A stretch of DNA of 64,000 nt from Lethocerus indicus (taxonomy: Eukaryota > Arthropoda > Insecta > Hemiptera > Belostomatidae). The translations under genes were made by a program, and so were the position numbers. Under the pieces are notes generated by a model, which searched no databases, was not told where the DNA came from, and saw nothing but the letters and a program-made list of their open reading frames with translations. Position 1 is the first letter of the stretch. Each line of letters begins with the position of its first letter. This document shows positions 1 through 9,125 of the stretch, one piece after another. The DNA is taken from assembly GCA_019843655.1 (NCBI GenBank), contig JACDQD010000105.1, positions 4,774,001-4,838,000 of the forward strand. Direction: 5' to 3'.

Positions 1-580
1 GTGCTGGTATCTTCTAAACTGTCCCTTATTGGTCAAAACAAAAAAGCGGTCGGTGGCTAGGTTTATTGATTGGCAGGTGGCGGGTATATTCTGGGTTATC
101 CAAAAAAAAGGAACAAACTGTAGCGAAGAAAACACGCCAGGCGTGATCTTGCCATTAAATAACCTCCCGCGGAGATTGATAAGCGATCGCTGACTGAATA
201 ACGGCCGCGTCATGCATCATGTAAGGAACAATGTTAGCCAGAATCACACAAATAGTCAATACGTTTTTTAAATTCAAATTTTTAAAAAGTGTGTCGGTGG
301 TGGGTTCATTCACACCGTCTCGTCTTACTGAAGCAAATTTGGTGAAATGTGTTCCAAACGTGGGACGAGTGGGACGTGCAGACTGTGCTGGTAACGCGGA
401 TTTCGAAAAGTCCCCAGCGATAGTAATTAATACTGACCTTAATGCGATAAGCACCGTTTATAACGTGTCTAGCTGCATGAGAAACACAAATAATCGGAGT
501 AATATTATTGCTAGGATTGCTTCCGTATATTGAAAGGAAGAGATGTCGTTTCTTAGTAATAAAGGGGGAAACTCACTCAC

Positions 581-761
581 CGGAATGGAATGCCGACGCC
601 TCGGAGAGCACAATCGCAGAGCAGGGTCGCAGTACCGGCGGGTTGGATATAACACAGTCGCGGGATATGACACAACGATAAGGGAGGGATAGGATAGGGC
701 CCGAGAGTCGGATCTGGTCTGCGCCAGAAGAAGAAGAGGGCTGCTGATCCTGTTGCGTCAC
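581..761 (-). CDS. Possible first coding exon of a minus-strand gene running off the left edge
   Basis: This is a weak candidate. Reading the minus strand, an ATG at 761 opens a frame of 60 codons that stays open until a GTGAGT splice donor (exon end at 581, donor GT at 580-579). The donor matches the consensus very well, and the block is more CpG-rich than its right flank, as promoter-proximal exons often are. The N-terminal peptide is rich in Gln and Ser (MTQQDQQPSSSSG) and matches no family I recognise. I see no convincing TATA box or initiator, so it could equally be a non-coding first exon or chance. Any further exons would lie at lower coordinates, beyond the window. Confidence 0.2.
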
Positions 762-1468
762 TCGTCCCGTCGGCTATCCTTTATTCGGCCGGTCACAGAA
801 ACACAGTCGACACCTGGAAGTTAATAAAACATGAGCATCTATCTCCCCCTTCTTCGAAACCATCAACACAGTGACTGTCTCAAATGTATTTACAAGGAAC
901 TAAAAATGTACTGAAAATTCAAGTTAATATTCCAGATTCCGATGAAAGAAACACAATAAATATTGCTTCATATTAAAATAATTTAGCGACATTAAAAATT
1001 CGATACAAAATATTAATCATTGAAAACTGAAAATTTGCACTGAATTTGCAACTAATTCTGGACTTGAATATAAGTTAAAAACATAAAGCAGTCAGGCTGA
1101 GGACTGAAATAAGAATAAATTTGTTTTTTGCCAATAACATATTTCAATGTTTCTTTCAACTGAATTATCTTTCGCATGATTTGTGCTTTCATAGACATAG
1201 CACAGAATCCTACAATGTATCCTCTTAGCCCGACATATCATGGATTCACGACACGAGTAAACAATGAAAGCTTTGTACTTTGATCAAATTTTAATGGATC
1301 ATTTTAATGCAATTCCTAAACATCCCTCTGTTTTAATACAGCCGTAATAGAGAATGGTTCATTCAGCCCAACTTAGTTGTTCTATAATGTTTCCCAACAT
1401 CCATTTTATTCTACAGCTAAAATGATCATGGGACAAAGGTTTGTCATAGGTATATTGCAAATTTACCG

Positions 1469-1516
1469 CATTTAATAAATGCGACTACTATACATTATTG
1501 TAGTATTAAATGCGTC
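1469..1516. repeat. Short stem-loop with 11-bp perfect arms
   Basis: The 11-bp arm CGCATTTAATA is repeated in inverted orientation as TATTAAATGCG at the far end. A further 4-bp stem (CTAC/GTAG) lies inside it after a bulge. The structure lies ~270 bp upstream of the EEF2KMT start codon. It could be a cruciform-prone site, a decayed end of a small transposon, or chance. No flanking duplication is obvious. Confidence 0.4.
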
Positions 1517-1786
1517 AAACCATTTGAAAAAATATTCTAGATAAGTATACGTTATTTCTCAATCTTACGTTTTAACGAAGCGAAGAGCATATTTTCTGAA
1601 ATGAAGTTTAGTAGATTTAACTTAACTAAATGACTACGTAGTTCTCCCTGAAGATGGCAGCACTTGTAGGGGACGCCATGTAGCGCTCTAGTGAAATAAT
1701 TTGTAACCGTTTGAGATAGCCATATTGTTACGCCGTGTTGTGGTTGGCACGTTCCAGTTTGCAACTCTTGGTATGTTAACTTGGAA

Positions 1787-4700
1787 ATGGTTTATTGCGC
1801 ACCGGCTGAATCGTGTGAATTGATTAAACTAATCATTAAACAGTTTCTGTGCTGTTATCCCGTGAATAATATTGACTGGGAGGTTAGTATTCGTCTGTGG
1901 TTTCAACCGTTTGTTTCCAATGTACAACGATAGGTAATGCAATTGTAAAGTTAGGTATTTACAGTTCAGTTGTCTGTCGGCAAATGGAAGATTGTACGGT
2001 GTTAAAATGTTTTTATCCGAAAATAAATTAACAGTGCTGCCATTGTACTATATCGTCGTGCTTGAATTTTCTTTTCTTTTTTCCAGTCACTTAGAAAACA
2101 TCTGTCAGAACTGGGTGATATTAGTAATTACCAACACCAGGATGTATTTGTATCAGAAACATTGAAGTCTACACTTTTGGAAAAGTATCCTCTAAAAACC
2201 AGTTATCAGCGTGCATTCTTAAAAAAATTTGTTTCAGAGGTATTCCTTGCGACCCGAAATAAAATATAATGCGTATGATTGTGATCATTCTAAGTTTGTT
2301 TTGTATAATTATATATTTGGCCCACAGATCGATGATTTTGGAATTGTGCATATTGCAATTTACAACGCAATCATTTTATTGCCCAGTTTTTCTGATTATT
2401 CAGAATCGTGCTATAAACATTTTGCACTATCATCTGACAAATTCATAACATTAAAAGAAAGTCTCAGCATTGTTTCACACGGCACTACAGGGCTGAATAT
2501 TTGGGAAGTGAGTATCATATTTAATATGGAATTATTTTAAGAAATGAGAAGTGTGTAATGGTGCATAAAAAAATTAGTCTACCAGATCCTATTATTCCTA
2601 TTTGTAGGGTAGACACTTTAAATGTTTTTTATTTGTAGTTTATGGTGTTTTATTAATTGTGCGTATTGCCCTAAAATATTAGTTTATTGTTCAAAGAATA
2701 TTCATGTCTTGGCACCACTGTAATGTGTATGTAATGTTGTTTGCAGGGAGGATTAGTGTTGTCTGAGTGGGCATTCCAGAACGAACATTTATTTAAAGGC
2801 AAACATATTTTGGAGCTTGGCAGTGGGACTGGATTCACAGGTCTCGCCTTGTGCTTATCAGACATTTCTCCAAAATCCTACATATTCTCCGATTGCAATG
2901 CCGATGTAATAAATCAACTGCAGCATAATATAAATATTAATTCTTCTGCTAAAAAAACTGCCAGTAAATTGAATAAAACCAAAATTAAAGTATTAACCTT
3001 GGATTGGGAGGAAGAGGAATATAAAGTTATTCATAAACAACTTAAACCAGATCTGATTATAGCTGCAGGTTAGTTCTTACAGTTGATTATTTTGAATGAG
3101 CATTTTTTAATAATTTTGTTTTTAAAGCACAATGGATGAGAATGATGAGATTAAGATGCTAAATACAAAAAATTTCCAAAGGAGACCAGGAAGATTGTAC
3201 AAATTGTCTGGAAATAGTAAGGTATTAGTGCAAAGCAAGTACTTTACTCAAATTAAAAATCACAGAGACCCAACATGGATACCTCCTAGGTCGCCCTATG
3301 CTCTGATTCAGGAAGATCTTTATTCTTGCCCATGGCAGTTATTAATTGCAACAGTTTTCTTGACAAAAACAACTGCACTAAAGGCCATACCTCAGATACA
3401 CAAGTTTTTGACCAAATGGCCTAGTCCCGAATCATTGTTGGCAGCCTCATATGAAGAGGTGCTTTCATTCTTTGCACCATTGGGACTGGAATTCTTGCGT
3501 ACAGAAACAGTTATAAGGTTCTCAAATGAATATCTTGAGATGGACTGGAAATATCCCATTGAACTCCATGGCATTGGAAAATATGGAAATGATTCATATA
3601 GAATGTTCTGTATTAACGAATGGAGAGATGTCTTACCTGATGATATACCTTTAACAATGTATAGAAACTGGTTGCTTGAAAATGAAAAGGAACTAGGGCT
3701 TTAGAATAATTATGTATTTTCAATCAAAGTTGTTTTTATATTGGGTTTTATTTAAACTTCCATTATTATCTATTATTGTAAATTTCATTGTTAATTTTGT
3801 AACTTAAATGTTAGTTTTGTAACTTTTATTTAAATAGAAAATTTTAAAATATGATAGTTGTGATTGCACAATTTCAATTCATATTCCTAAACAGAATCCT
3901 CATTTTCATGGAGGTGTAAATTTTGGTCTACCAGCTGTAAAATTGAATTTTAAACTCAACTTAAATGACTTAATGGTTCTAACTAATATGATAAAAGTAT
4001 CATATTAATTTTAATGTTTTCATCTTTTTTTATTAATATAATTTTCATTTATTTGAGCATTCCTTTCCTCATTTGTTAATAATTAATCAGCAATCCTTTC
4101 AAATGGAAAATACAATCATGAAACCATTTGTCTTATTTTATTTTGCAAAAGATTCACTGCGTTATTATTAATATTTGCAGATGTTGTATATGATGAAAGA
4201 CTGTTTGCCCCTCTCTGTAAAGCCCTGAAACATTTCCTGAGTTATAAAGACACTTTGGCATTACTGGCTTGTACTGTCAGAAATCAAGAAACTTTGGACA
4301 AATTCCTTCATATTCTTAGTAAGTATTCTTAACTAAATGTCAGAACATATTAAATGATATTTGTTTCATTAAAAATTCCACATTCCTCTAGAGATTTTTT
4401 ATATCCAATGACATTAAAATAAAATAAAATGCTTAGAATTATTTGAATTTGATAATATAGTTTCTCTGTGATGTATGTTTCAACCTGGCATCTTTCAGAA
4501 ATATATTGAAATAAGTTTACATATTTCCTTATATAAATTCCAGCATTAAATCATTTATAAATTAAACAACTTTTTAAAAGAAATTTATTTTTTATTAATA
4601 TAAATTATCTTCAGTTTGGTTTGAGTACAGAAACAGCTATTTATTTTAAATATTTCATTGATATTCTGATGTAATTTACAGGATTAGAAAATTTGTCTTT

Positions 4701-4848
4701 AGTGAAGGAGGAAGACGTTAAGAACAACATTTTCTATTATAGGAGCACTGTGCCTGTCCACATATATAGTGTGAAGCATGGAACGCACGGTAAGGAATTA
4801 TTGAAATATTTTTTTAAATTATTGGTGATTGGATCATATTCAAATTAA
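1787..4848 (+). CDS. EEF2KMT: Elongation factor 2 lysine methyltransferase (FAM86 family), six exons
   Basis: This is a cytosolic class I SAM-dependent methyltransferase. The family trimethylates a lysine of translation elongation factor 2 (Lys525 in human). The exons I read are 1787-1882, 2087-2239, 2328-2507, 2747-3068, 4181-4318 and 4682-4789. All introns are GT-AG and the phases join correctly. The FAM86 N-terminal region shows the YPLKTSYQRAFLKKF block and then SLSIVSHGTTGLNIWE, as in vertebrate members. Exon 4 holds the SAM-binding motif I (ILELGSGTGFTGLALC), the acidic IFSDCN loop and LTLDWE. The catalytic-face motif IIAADVVYDE is built across the exon 4/5 junction, and LACTVRNQET follows in exon 5. 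Total length is about 350 residues, near the ~330 of human. The 3' end is uncertain: reading through gives a stop at 4846-4848, but GTAAGG at 4790 is a good donor and could lead to a further small exon. Intron 4 contains another gene (3132-3704). Identification is from remembered family motifs. Confidence 0.88.
3103..3127 (+). promoter_or_regulatory. Candidate splice acceptor just before the nested glycosylase ATG
   Basis: A T-rich tract ends in AAAG at 3127, four bases before the glycosylase start codon. If EEF2KMT exon 4 (ending at 3068) were joined here, the methyltransferase frame would run only to a TAA at 3160-3162, overlapping the start of the glycosylase frame out of register. Alternatively an upstream non-coding exon splices here. 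The site is inferred from sequence only, and a T-rich stretch in AT-rich DNA may be fortuitous. Confidence 0.35.
3132..3704 (+). CDS. MBD4-type thymine/uracil DNA glycosylase, nested and intronless
   Basis: The 190-residue product is a nuclear HhH-GPD glycosylase of the MBD4 family. These enzymes excise T or U mispaired with G, the product of 5-methylcytosine or cytosine deamination, and start base-excision repair. Residues ~48-190 align throughout with the C-terminal catalytic domain of vertebrate MBD4: PPRSPYALIQEDL, PWQLLIATVFLTKTTA, WKYPIELHGIGKYGNDSYR, then FCINEW and the C-terminal NWLLENEKEL. The helix-hairpin-helix is at ~143-152. The catalytic aspartate (equivalent to human Asp560) is present as D154 in GNDSYR. 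No methyl-CpG-binding domain precedes the catalytic domain; the first ~47 residues are basic and unrecognised. The frame lies entirely within EEF2KMT intron 4 on the same strand. An acceptor-like AAAG ends at 3127, four bases before the ATG, so the frame may be the terminal exon of a spliced transcript. I see no canonical AATAAA just after the stop. The absence of breaks suggests a functional gene. Confidence 0.9.
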   Translation: MDENDEIKMLNTKNFQRRPGRLYKLSGNSKVLVQSKYFTQIKNHRDPTWIPPRSPYALIQEDLYSCPWQLLIATVFLTKTTALKAIPQIHKFLTKWPSPESLLAASYEEVLSFFAPLGLEFLRTETVIRFSNEYLEMDWKYPIELHGIGKYGNDSYRMFCINEWRDVLPDDIPLTMYRNWLLENEKELGL

Positions 4849-5568
4849 AAATAACTATATAATTAACTAGTGTAATGTAGTACTGTTCATTTTATGTTCA
4901 GCTTTCAAATGGTGAAATGAATTATTGTCTTACCCTAGCTCATAGACTTCAGATTTAAACTGCCACCATTACAAAAATGTGGTTGGTAATTAAAATTGAG
5001 GATTTTTTTGTTGAACAGTATTCTGTATTTGAATATTAATTCAACTATTCTCTGGATATTTTCCAATTTCACGTAATTGAACTTTAGGTAACTAAATTCT
5101 ATTCTTTGATAGTGCATTATTATTTCAATGTATATTTCTATATATGCTATATTGGAGTAAAAAATAATTAAATGGTAAATAATTTAAACCTTTATAGCCA
5201 TTCATTGATAAACAATACTAACTTTATTTCATTTCATCATAATTGTTTACTAATTTTGCTAACCAATTGTGCAAACGTCTTGCTATTGAAAACATCTAAC
5301 AGTGATTACTCCCGGACTTTATGCATGACATGTTTACTGATATTTTTCAGATTGAATTCCTATATTTTTTTCCTTATCCTGAGAGTTTCACTTGAAATAT
5401 TATGATTACAAAAAAATGCCAGTTTCTACTACTAACACATTTATTGCCAGTGAAGCTCAAATAATTTTTGAACACTCGTTAGAATTAATTTTGGTCGGTT
5501 ATACATCAACACAAATTGAATAAAAGATAAAATAAATGAAGTGTTCAATATACGTCACAAGATACCCG

Positions 5569-5622
<54 letters not shown>

Positions 5623-7260
5623 TGAAAGTAGGTCCAGAATAAAGAATAATTAAATATTCAGTAACGTGTCACCAAATCAAATTTTCATTCCATTGTATAT
5701 TTAAGTATATAAGTACATCATAACTTAATATTTTGAAATGCTTCAATAGAAACATCATCTTTTTCTCAAATTCTTTTAAATCTGTGATTTTTTTTATATA
5801 GTTTATATTATAATAAATTTGGGATTTATTGGCTAGAATAGAATTATGGGTTAAACACTATAATTTGGAAGAGCATTTCATTTAGTATTGATAAATATTC
5901 CAGTAATCTACCAATTTTAAAGCAGCTAATTTGTGGCTAATTTATGTTTAGTTATGTTCTGTAATGTTGTGATTTTGTTCATTTGTGAGTAAGAAAAGAA
6001 AGTACAAACACTTTCATGCTACTAATCTAACAAATAGCATAGTCATTTTTTTAAACATAATTGAGCATATTTATAATGCATGTATATCCTCATTATCAAT
6101 GGGCTATATTAAAATTAAGTTAAGTTGAGTCATGTTGATCTCCCTTTCTTTTGAATTCAGTGGAACGAAATATATTTTTTAATTTAACTCATAAAATTAA
6201 TTAATATAATTGAGTTATTATATATTCATGAGTATATACTTTTATATATTTGTACTGAATTTCTCTTTAACATGCAACATTACTTTATATAATGCTTTGG
6301 ATGTTAAGTTTACTTTAGGGCCAGTCCTTTCTGTCTGCTCAACAATGGAAACATCCATTATGTTAATTTTATGTCTTTAAAATTGTTTTATGTGATAGCT
6401 CTTGTTCCTGGATAACCGTAACTAGTGTGCAGTGTCCATACTAAGCTTATAGACTGTACATTTCCATTTTATTATAGCTTTGCCCTTTTTAGCTTTTGGC
6501 CAATTTGTTTCGTGTGATACGAGTTAGTGGAAGTGTAGATTGGATTAAGTGATGTTTTAGGTTAATTTTATCTCTAGTCATTTGAACTTATATTTGTAAT
6601 CATGGTTATAGTAATATTCTTGATAGTTATTCTAATTTCAACATTTGAGCTGTTGTTGATTTGGTTTTGTGTAAAATGTTCTGAGATATTAGACTGAGAA
6701 CCTCTTCTTCTTTAATTAAACTGAGTTGTTCCATTTTAATTTTGGTATTGAATTTGAAATTCAGAGTAAATAACAACATTAAGCTAAATTCTCTTTGGTA
6801 TTATTTTGTTTTTTTAAATTTTACATTACCTTTCATTTGAGCAGCTTGATGATTCAGTTATAGTGTATCCTAAGCACTTCATTTGATGTTCTCCTCTACA
6901 AGCATAGAGTTTGTACCATGACCATGTTTCAGGAGGCTGAGGAGGCTTGAGCACTTGATTACCTCCTTATCTATTAACAAGTGGTTGGTACAAGAAGTTC
7001 GTGCCCAGATAGACTGTCATTCTAATGGAACTGGTTCTTGAAATGGTAGTGTTGCATAATATTAGATAAAGATTGATGTGGTGAAGATTTAAAATTTTTA
7101 TTGTTTTAGTTGTTGGCTTAATTGTAATTTTCTTCTTAGGTCAGTTGTAATAATCATATTTCTTTAATTGACAGTTTGATTAAGCATACCTGAACTCTAG
7201 GTTTAGCGTAGACACATAAGTTAATGTGATAAATTTTTGTTATAAATTGTACACTTTGCC
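4849..7260. other. AT-rich, gene-free interval between EEF2KMT and the SFSWAP-like gene
   Basis: This interval is CpG-poor and AT-rich with long T and A tracts. It contains a (TA)n microsatellite near 5575-5620. If the donor at 4790 is used, a short last exon of EEF2KMT could be hidden here, but I could not identify it. The 5' untranslated region and promoter of the gene starting at 7261 should lie in the last few hundred bases. No TATA box or initiator stands out. Confidence 0.5.
5573..5620. repeat. (TA)n microsatellite
   Basis: This is an uninterrupted AT/TA dinucleotide tract of about 24 units. It is the leftmost of several such tracts in the window (others near 26202, 27535, 28244, 30595 and 62247). 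Confidence 0.95.
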
Positions 7261-8793
7261 ATGATGTCAGTCATGTCACAGCCTAAGTTGTCTGGAAATG
7301 ACGGGGGTGGAGGCAATGATGAACTTTTGGTCTTTGGTTATGCTTGCAAATTATTTAGAGATGATGAAAAAGCACATATGATTGACAGTGGACAGCATTT
7401 AATTCCATGGATGGGTGATGATAGTTTGAAAATTGATAGATATGATGGACGTGGTGCTTTATATGACTTAGCATCCCATGAACCCACTCCTAACTCTTAT
7501 GAACAGTTGACATATGATGAATTAGAAACTGAAAGATTATGTGATAAGGAGAGATATCGTTCTCTAAATAAAAATGAAGAGGAAGAAGCTATATATCAGG
7601 AAGAAGAGATGAAAAGATTTTACCAACAGACTAATGCATATGGACAGGTAGCTTATGTTTATGAGGAAGAAGCCCGTACAGTACTACCAGCTGAAGAAGG
7701 TCAGATCCCAGATGATGCTGTCCCAAGTAAACCTTTTGTATTACCAAGTGACCTTAATGTGCCTCCAGATATTACTTTACCTGAAACAATGAAACTGCAT
7801 GCCATAATTGAAAGAACAGCAATGTTTATTTCTAAACAGGGTCCTCAAATGGAGATTATAATGAAATTAAAACAACATGGTAACAAACAGTTTGATTTTC
7901 TATCCCATAATGACTCACTTCATCCATACTATAAATTTCTTCTAACAAGTATAAAATCAGGTACTTATACACCATCTGAAGAGAAATCTTGGACAGATGA
8001 TGAAAATCAAAGTGAAGAACATGACGAAGATGATGATGCTGATGGTCATTATCTCCATCCCAGTTTGGCATCTAAACCTTTTATACAAACTACTAACCCA
8101 TGTCCTGAGGAATTAAATTCTGATTCTGAAAAAAATAAAAAATGTGAGCACGAAATTCCTTCAGCCCACAACCCCCCTGAAGATATTAAGAAAATTGTTG
8201 AAAAAATGATTAAATATGTGGCCAAGAATGGCCCAGCTTTTGAAAGTCTAATTATTAAAAGATGTGATGATCGATTTTCATTTCTTAATCCATCAAATAT
8301 ATTTTACCAGTATTATCAAGATCGTCTTAAAGAAGCACCCAAAAGTGAAAAGTGGGATCCTGAAAAAAAAGAAAAGTCTGAAAATAAAAATGTTAATATT
8401 TGCCCAGAAACAGAGAATAATGATTCAAATTCTTCTGAAAAATCACTTGACAAAGGATTGAAGCGAAAACCTAATCCAGTTTGCTTTTCAATCAAAAAAG
8501 CTAAAGAAAATGAAGGATTAGAAGTTCCTAGTGCATTACCTTTAGAAGATAGTTCAGATGATAATGAACAAGATACTACATCTCCAAAAAATACTGATGG
8601 AACTAAAATGGAATCTTCACCTGAATCATCAGATGATTCTGATTTGAACTTATTGAACAAAGACTCAAGTAAGCCTAAGAAAGTAGAATCAAAGAAGCGT
8701 AAATCATATGGGAGAGAGAAGGATGTCCACATACAGAAGGAGAGGAAATTAAAAGTGGCACAGTTTTTAAAATGTTTAAAAAATAAACACTGA
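7261..8793 (+). CDS. SFSWAP-like splicing regulator without RS domain, intronless
   Basis: The 510-residue product belongs to the suppressor-of-white-apricot family, nuclear regulators of alternative splicing. Residues ~21-140 match the DRY_EERY N-terminal region (LLVFGYACKLFRDDEKA, HLIPWMGDDSLKIDRYDGRG). SURP module 1 is at ~178-232 (MKLHAIIERTAMFI to HPYYKFLL) and SURP module 2 at ~309-357 (IKKIVEKMIKYVAKNGPAFE to FYQYYQDRL). An acidic stretch and YLHPSL lie between them. The block VCFSIKKAKENEGL and the final QKERKLKVAQFLKCLKN match conserved positions of animal SFSWAP. The protein stops there, whereas full-length family members (roughly 950 residues in human and fly) continue into a long Arg/Ser domain. 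The Tyr/Pro-rich spacer between the SURP modules is also missing. No RS-coding sequence follows the stop. The start is the first of two close Met codons; MSQPKL (residue 5) is an alternative. A single-exon frame in a family normally rich in introns suggests a retrocopy or an intron-loss allele. I see no frame break, and codons are AT-rich with very few CpGs. Confidence 0.88.
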   Translation: MMSVMSQPKLSGNDGGGGNDELLVFGYACKLFRDDEKAHMIDSGQHLIPWMGDDSLKIDRYDGRGALYDLASHEPTPNSYEQLTYDELETERLCDKERYRSLNKNEEEEAIYQEEEMKRFYQQTNAYGQVAYVYEEEARTVLPAEEGQIPDDAVPSKPFVLPSDLNVPPDITLPETMKLHAIIERTAMFISKQGPQMEIIMKLKQHGNKQFDFLSHNDSLHPYYKFLLTSIKSGTYTPSEEKSWTDDENQSEEHDEDDDADGHYLHPSLASKPFIQTTNPCPEELNSDSEKNKKCEHEIPSAHNPPEDIKKIVEKMIKYVAKNGPAFESLIIKRCDDRFSFLNPSNIFYQYYQDRLKEAPKSEKWDPEKKEKSENKNVNICPETENNDSNSSEKSLDKGLKRKPNPVCFSIKKAKENEGLEVPSALPLEDSSDDNEQDTTSPKNTDGTKMESSPESSDDSDLNLLNKDSSKPKKVESKKRKSYGREKDVHIQKERKLKVAQFLKCLKNKH

Positions 8794-9071
8794 TTAGAAC
8801 TATATGTACATATGTTTAGAAGGATGTTGCAAACCTATCAAGAATTGGTTTATAAAGTGATATTTTATGTAAGTAATCATATGATAAAAATTCCTAAGTC
8901 TTTTTCCATTGAGATTGTGTAGATATTGCTCTTTTGTGTATGGAGTCATTCTTTACTATTTTAGATTAATTTAAGGAGACTGTTTACCTTTCACCTGAAT
9001 GAATTTCATCCACATTCTAAATATTTTGTCACTGTTAACAAAATGGTTAAGTAAACCTTCTGAGGTGCTTC

Positions 9072-9105
9072 AATAAATAATTATATGTAAATAAAGTGAA
9101 ATAAA
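9072..9105 (+). terminator. Polyadenylation signals of the SFSWAP-like gene
   Basis: Three AATAAA hexamers lie at 9072, 9090 and 9100, about 280-310 bases after the stop codon at 8793. A T-rich downstream element follows at 9117-9140. This gives a 3' untranslated region of a little over 300 bases and argues that the gene makes its own processed mRNA. Confidence 0.6.
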
Positions 9106-9125
9106 TTCATTCATTACTGTTTTTA

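Larger units (their letters stand above)
1..1786. other. Intergenic region upstream of EEF2KMT
   Basis: No gene is recognised here with confidence. The first ~780 bases are moderately CpG-rich and carry small open frames on both strands that match no family I know. From about 830 the DNA becomes AT-rich and CpG-poor like the following gene. A short inverted-repeat structure lies at 1469-1516. The start of the downstream coding region at 1787 has no recognisable TATA box or initiator in front of it. Confidence 0.5.

Noticed and set aside
5172..5405. Hydrophobic plus-strand frame of 77 codons
   Set aside because: Leu/Phe/Ile-rich content is what T-rich intergenic DNA gives by chance; no homology or context supports it.
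8316..8732. Minus-strand frame of 138 codons opposite the SFSWAP-like gene
   Set aside because: It is an antisense shadow of a well-supported coding frame. Its Ser/Phe-rich content mirrors Glu/Lys-rich codons on the other strand.
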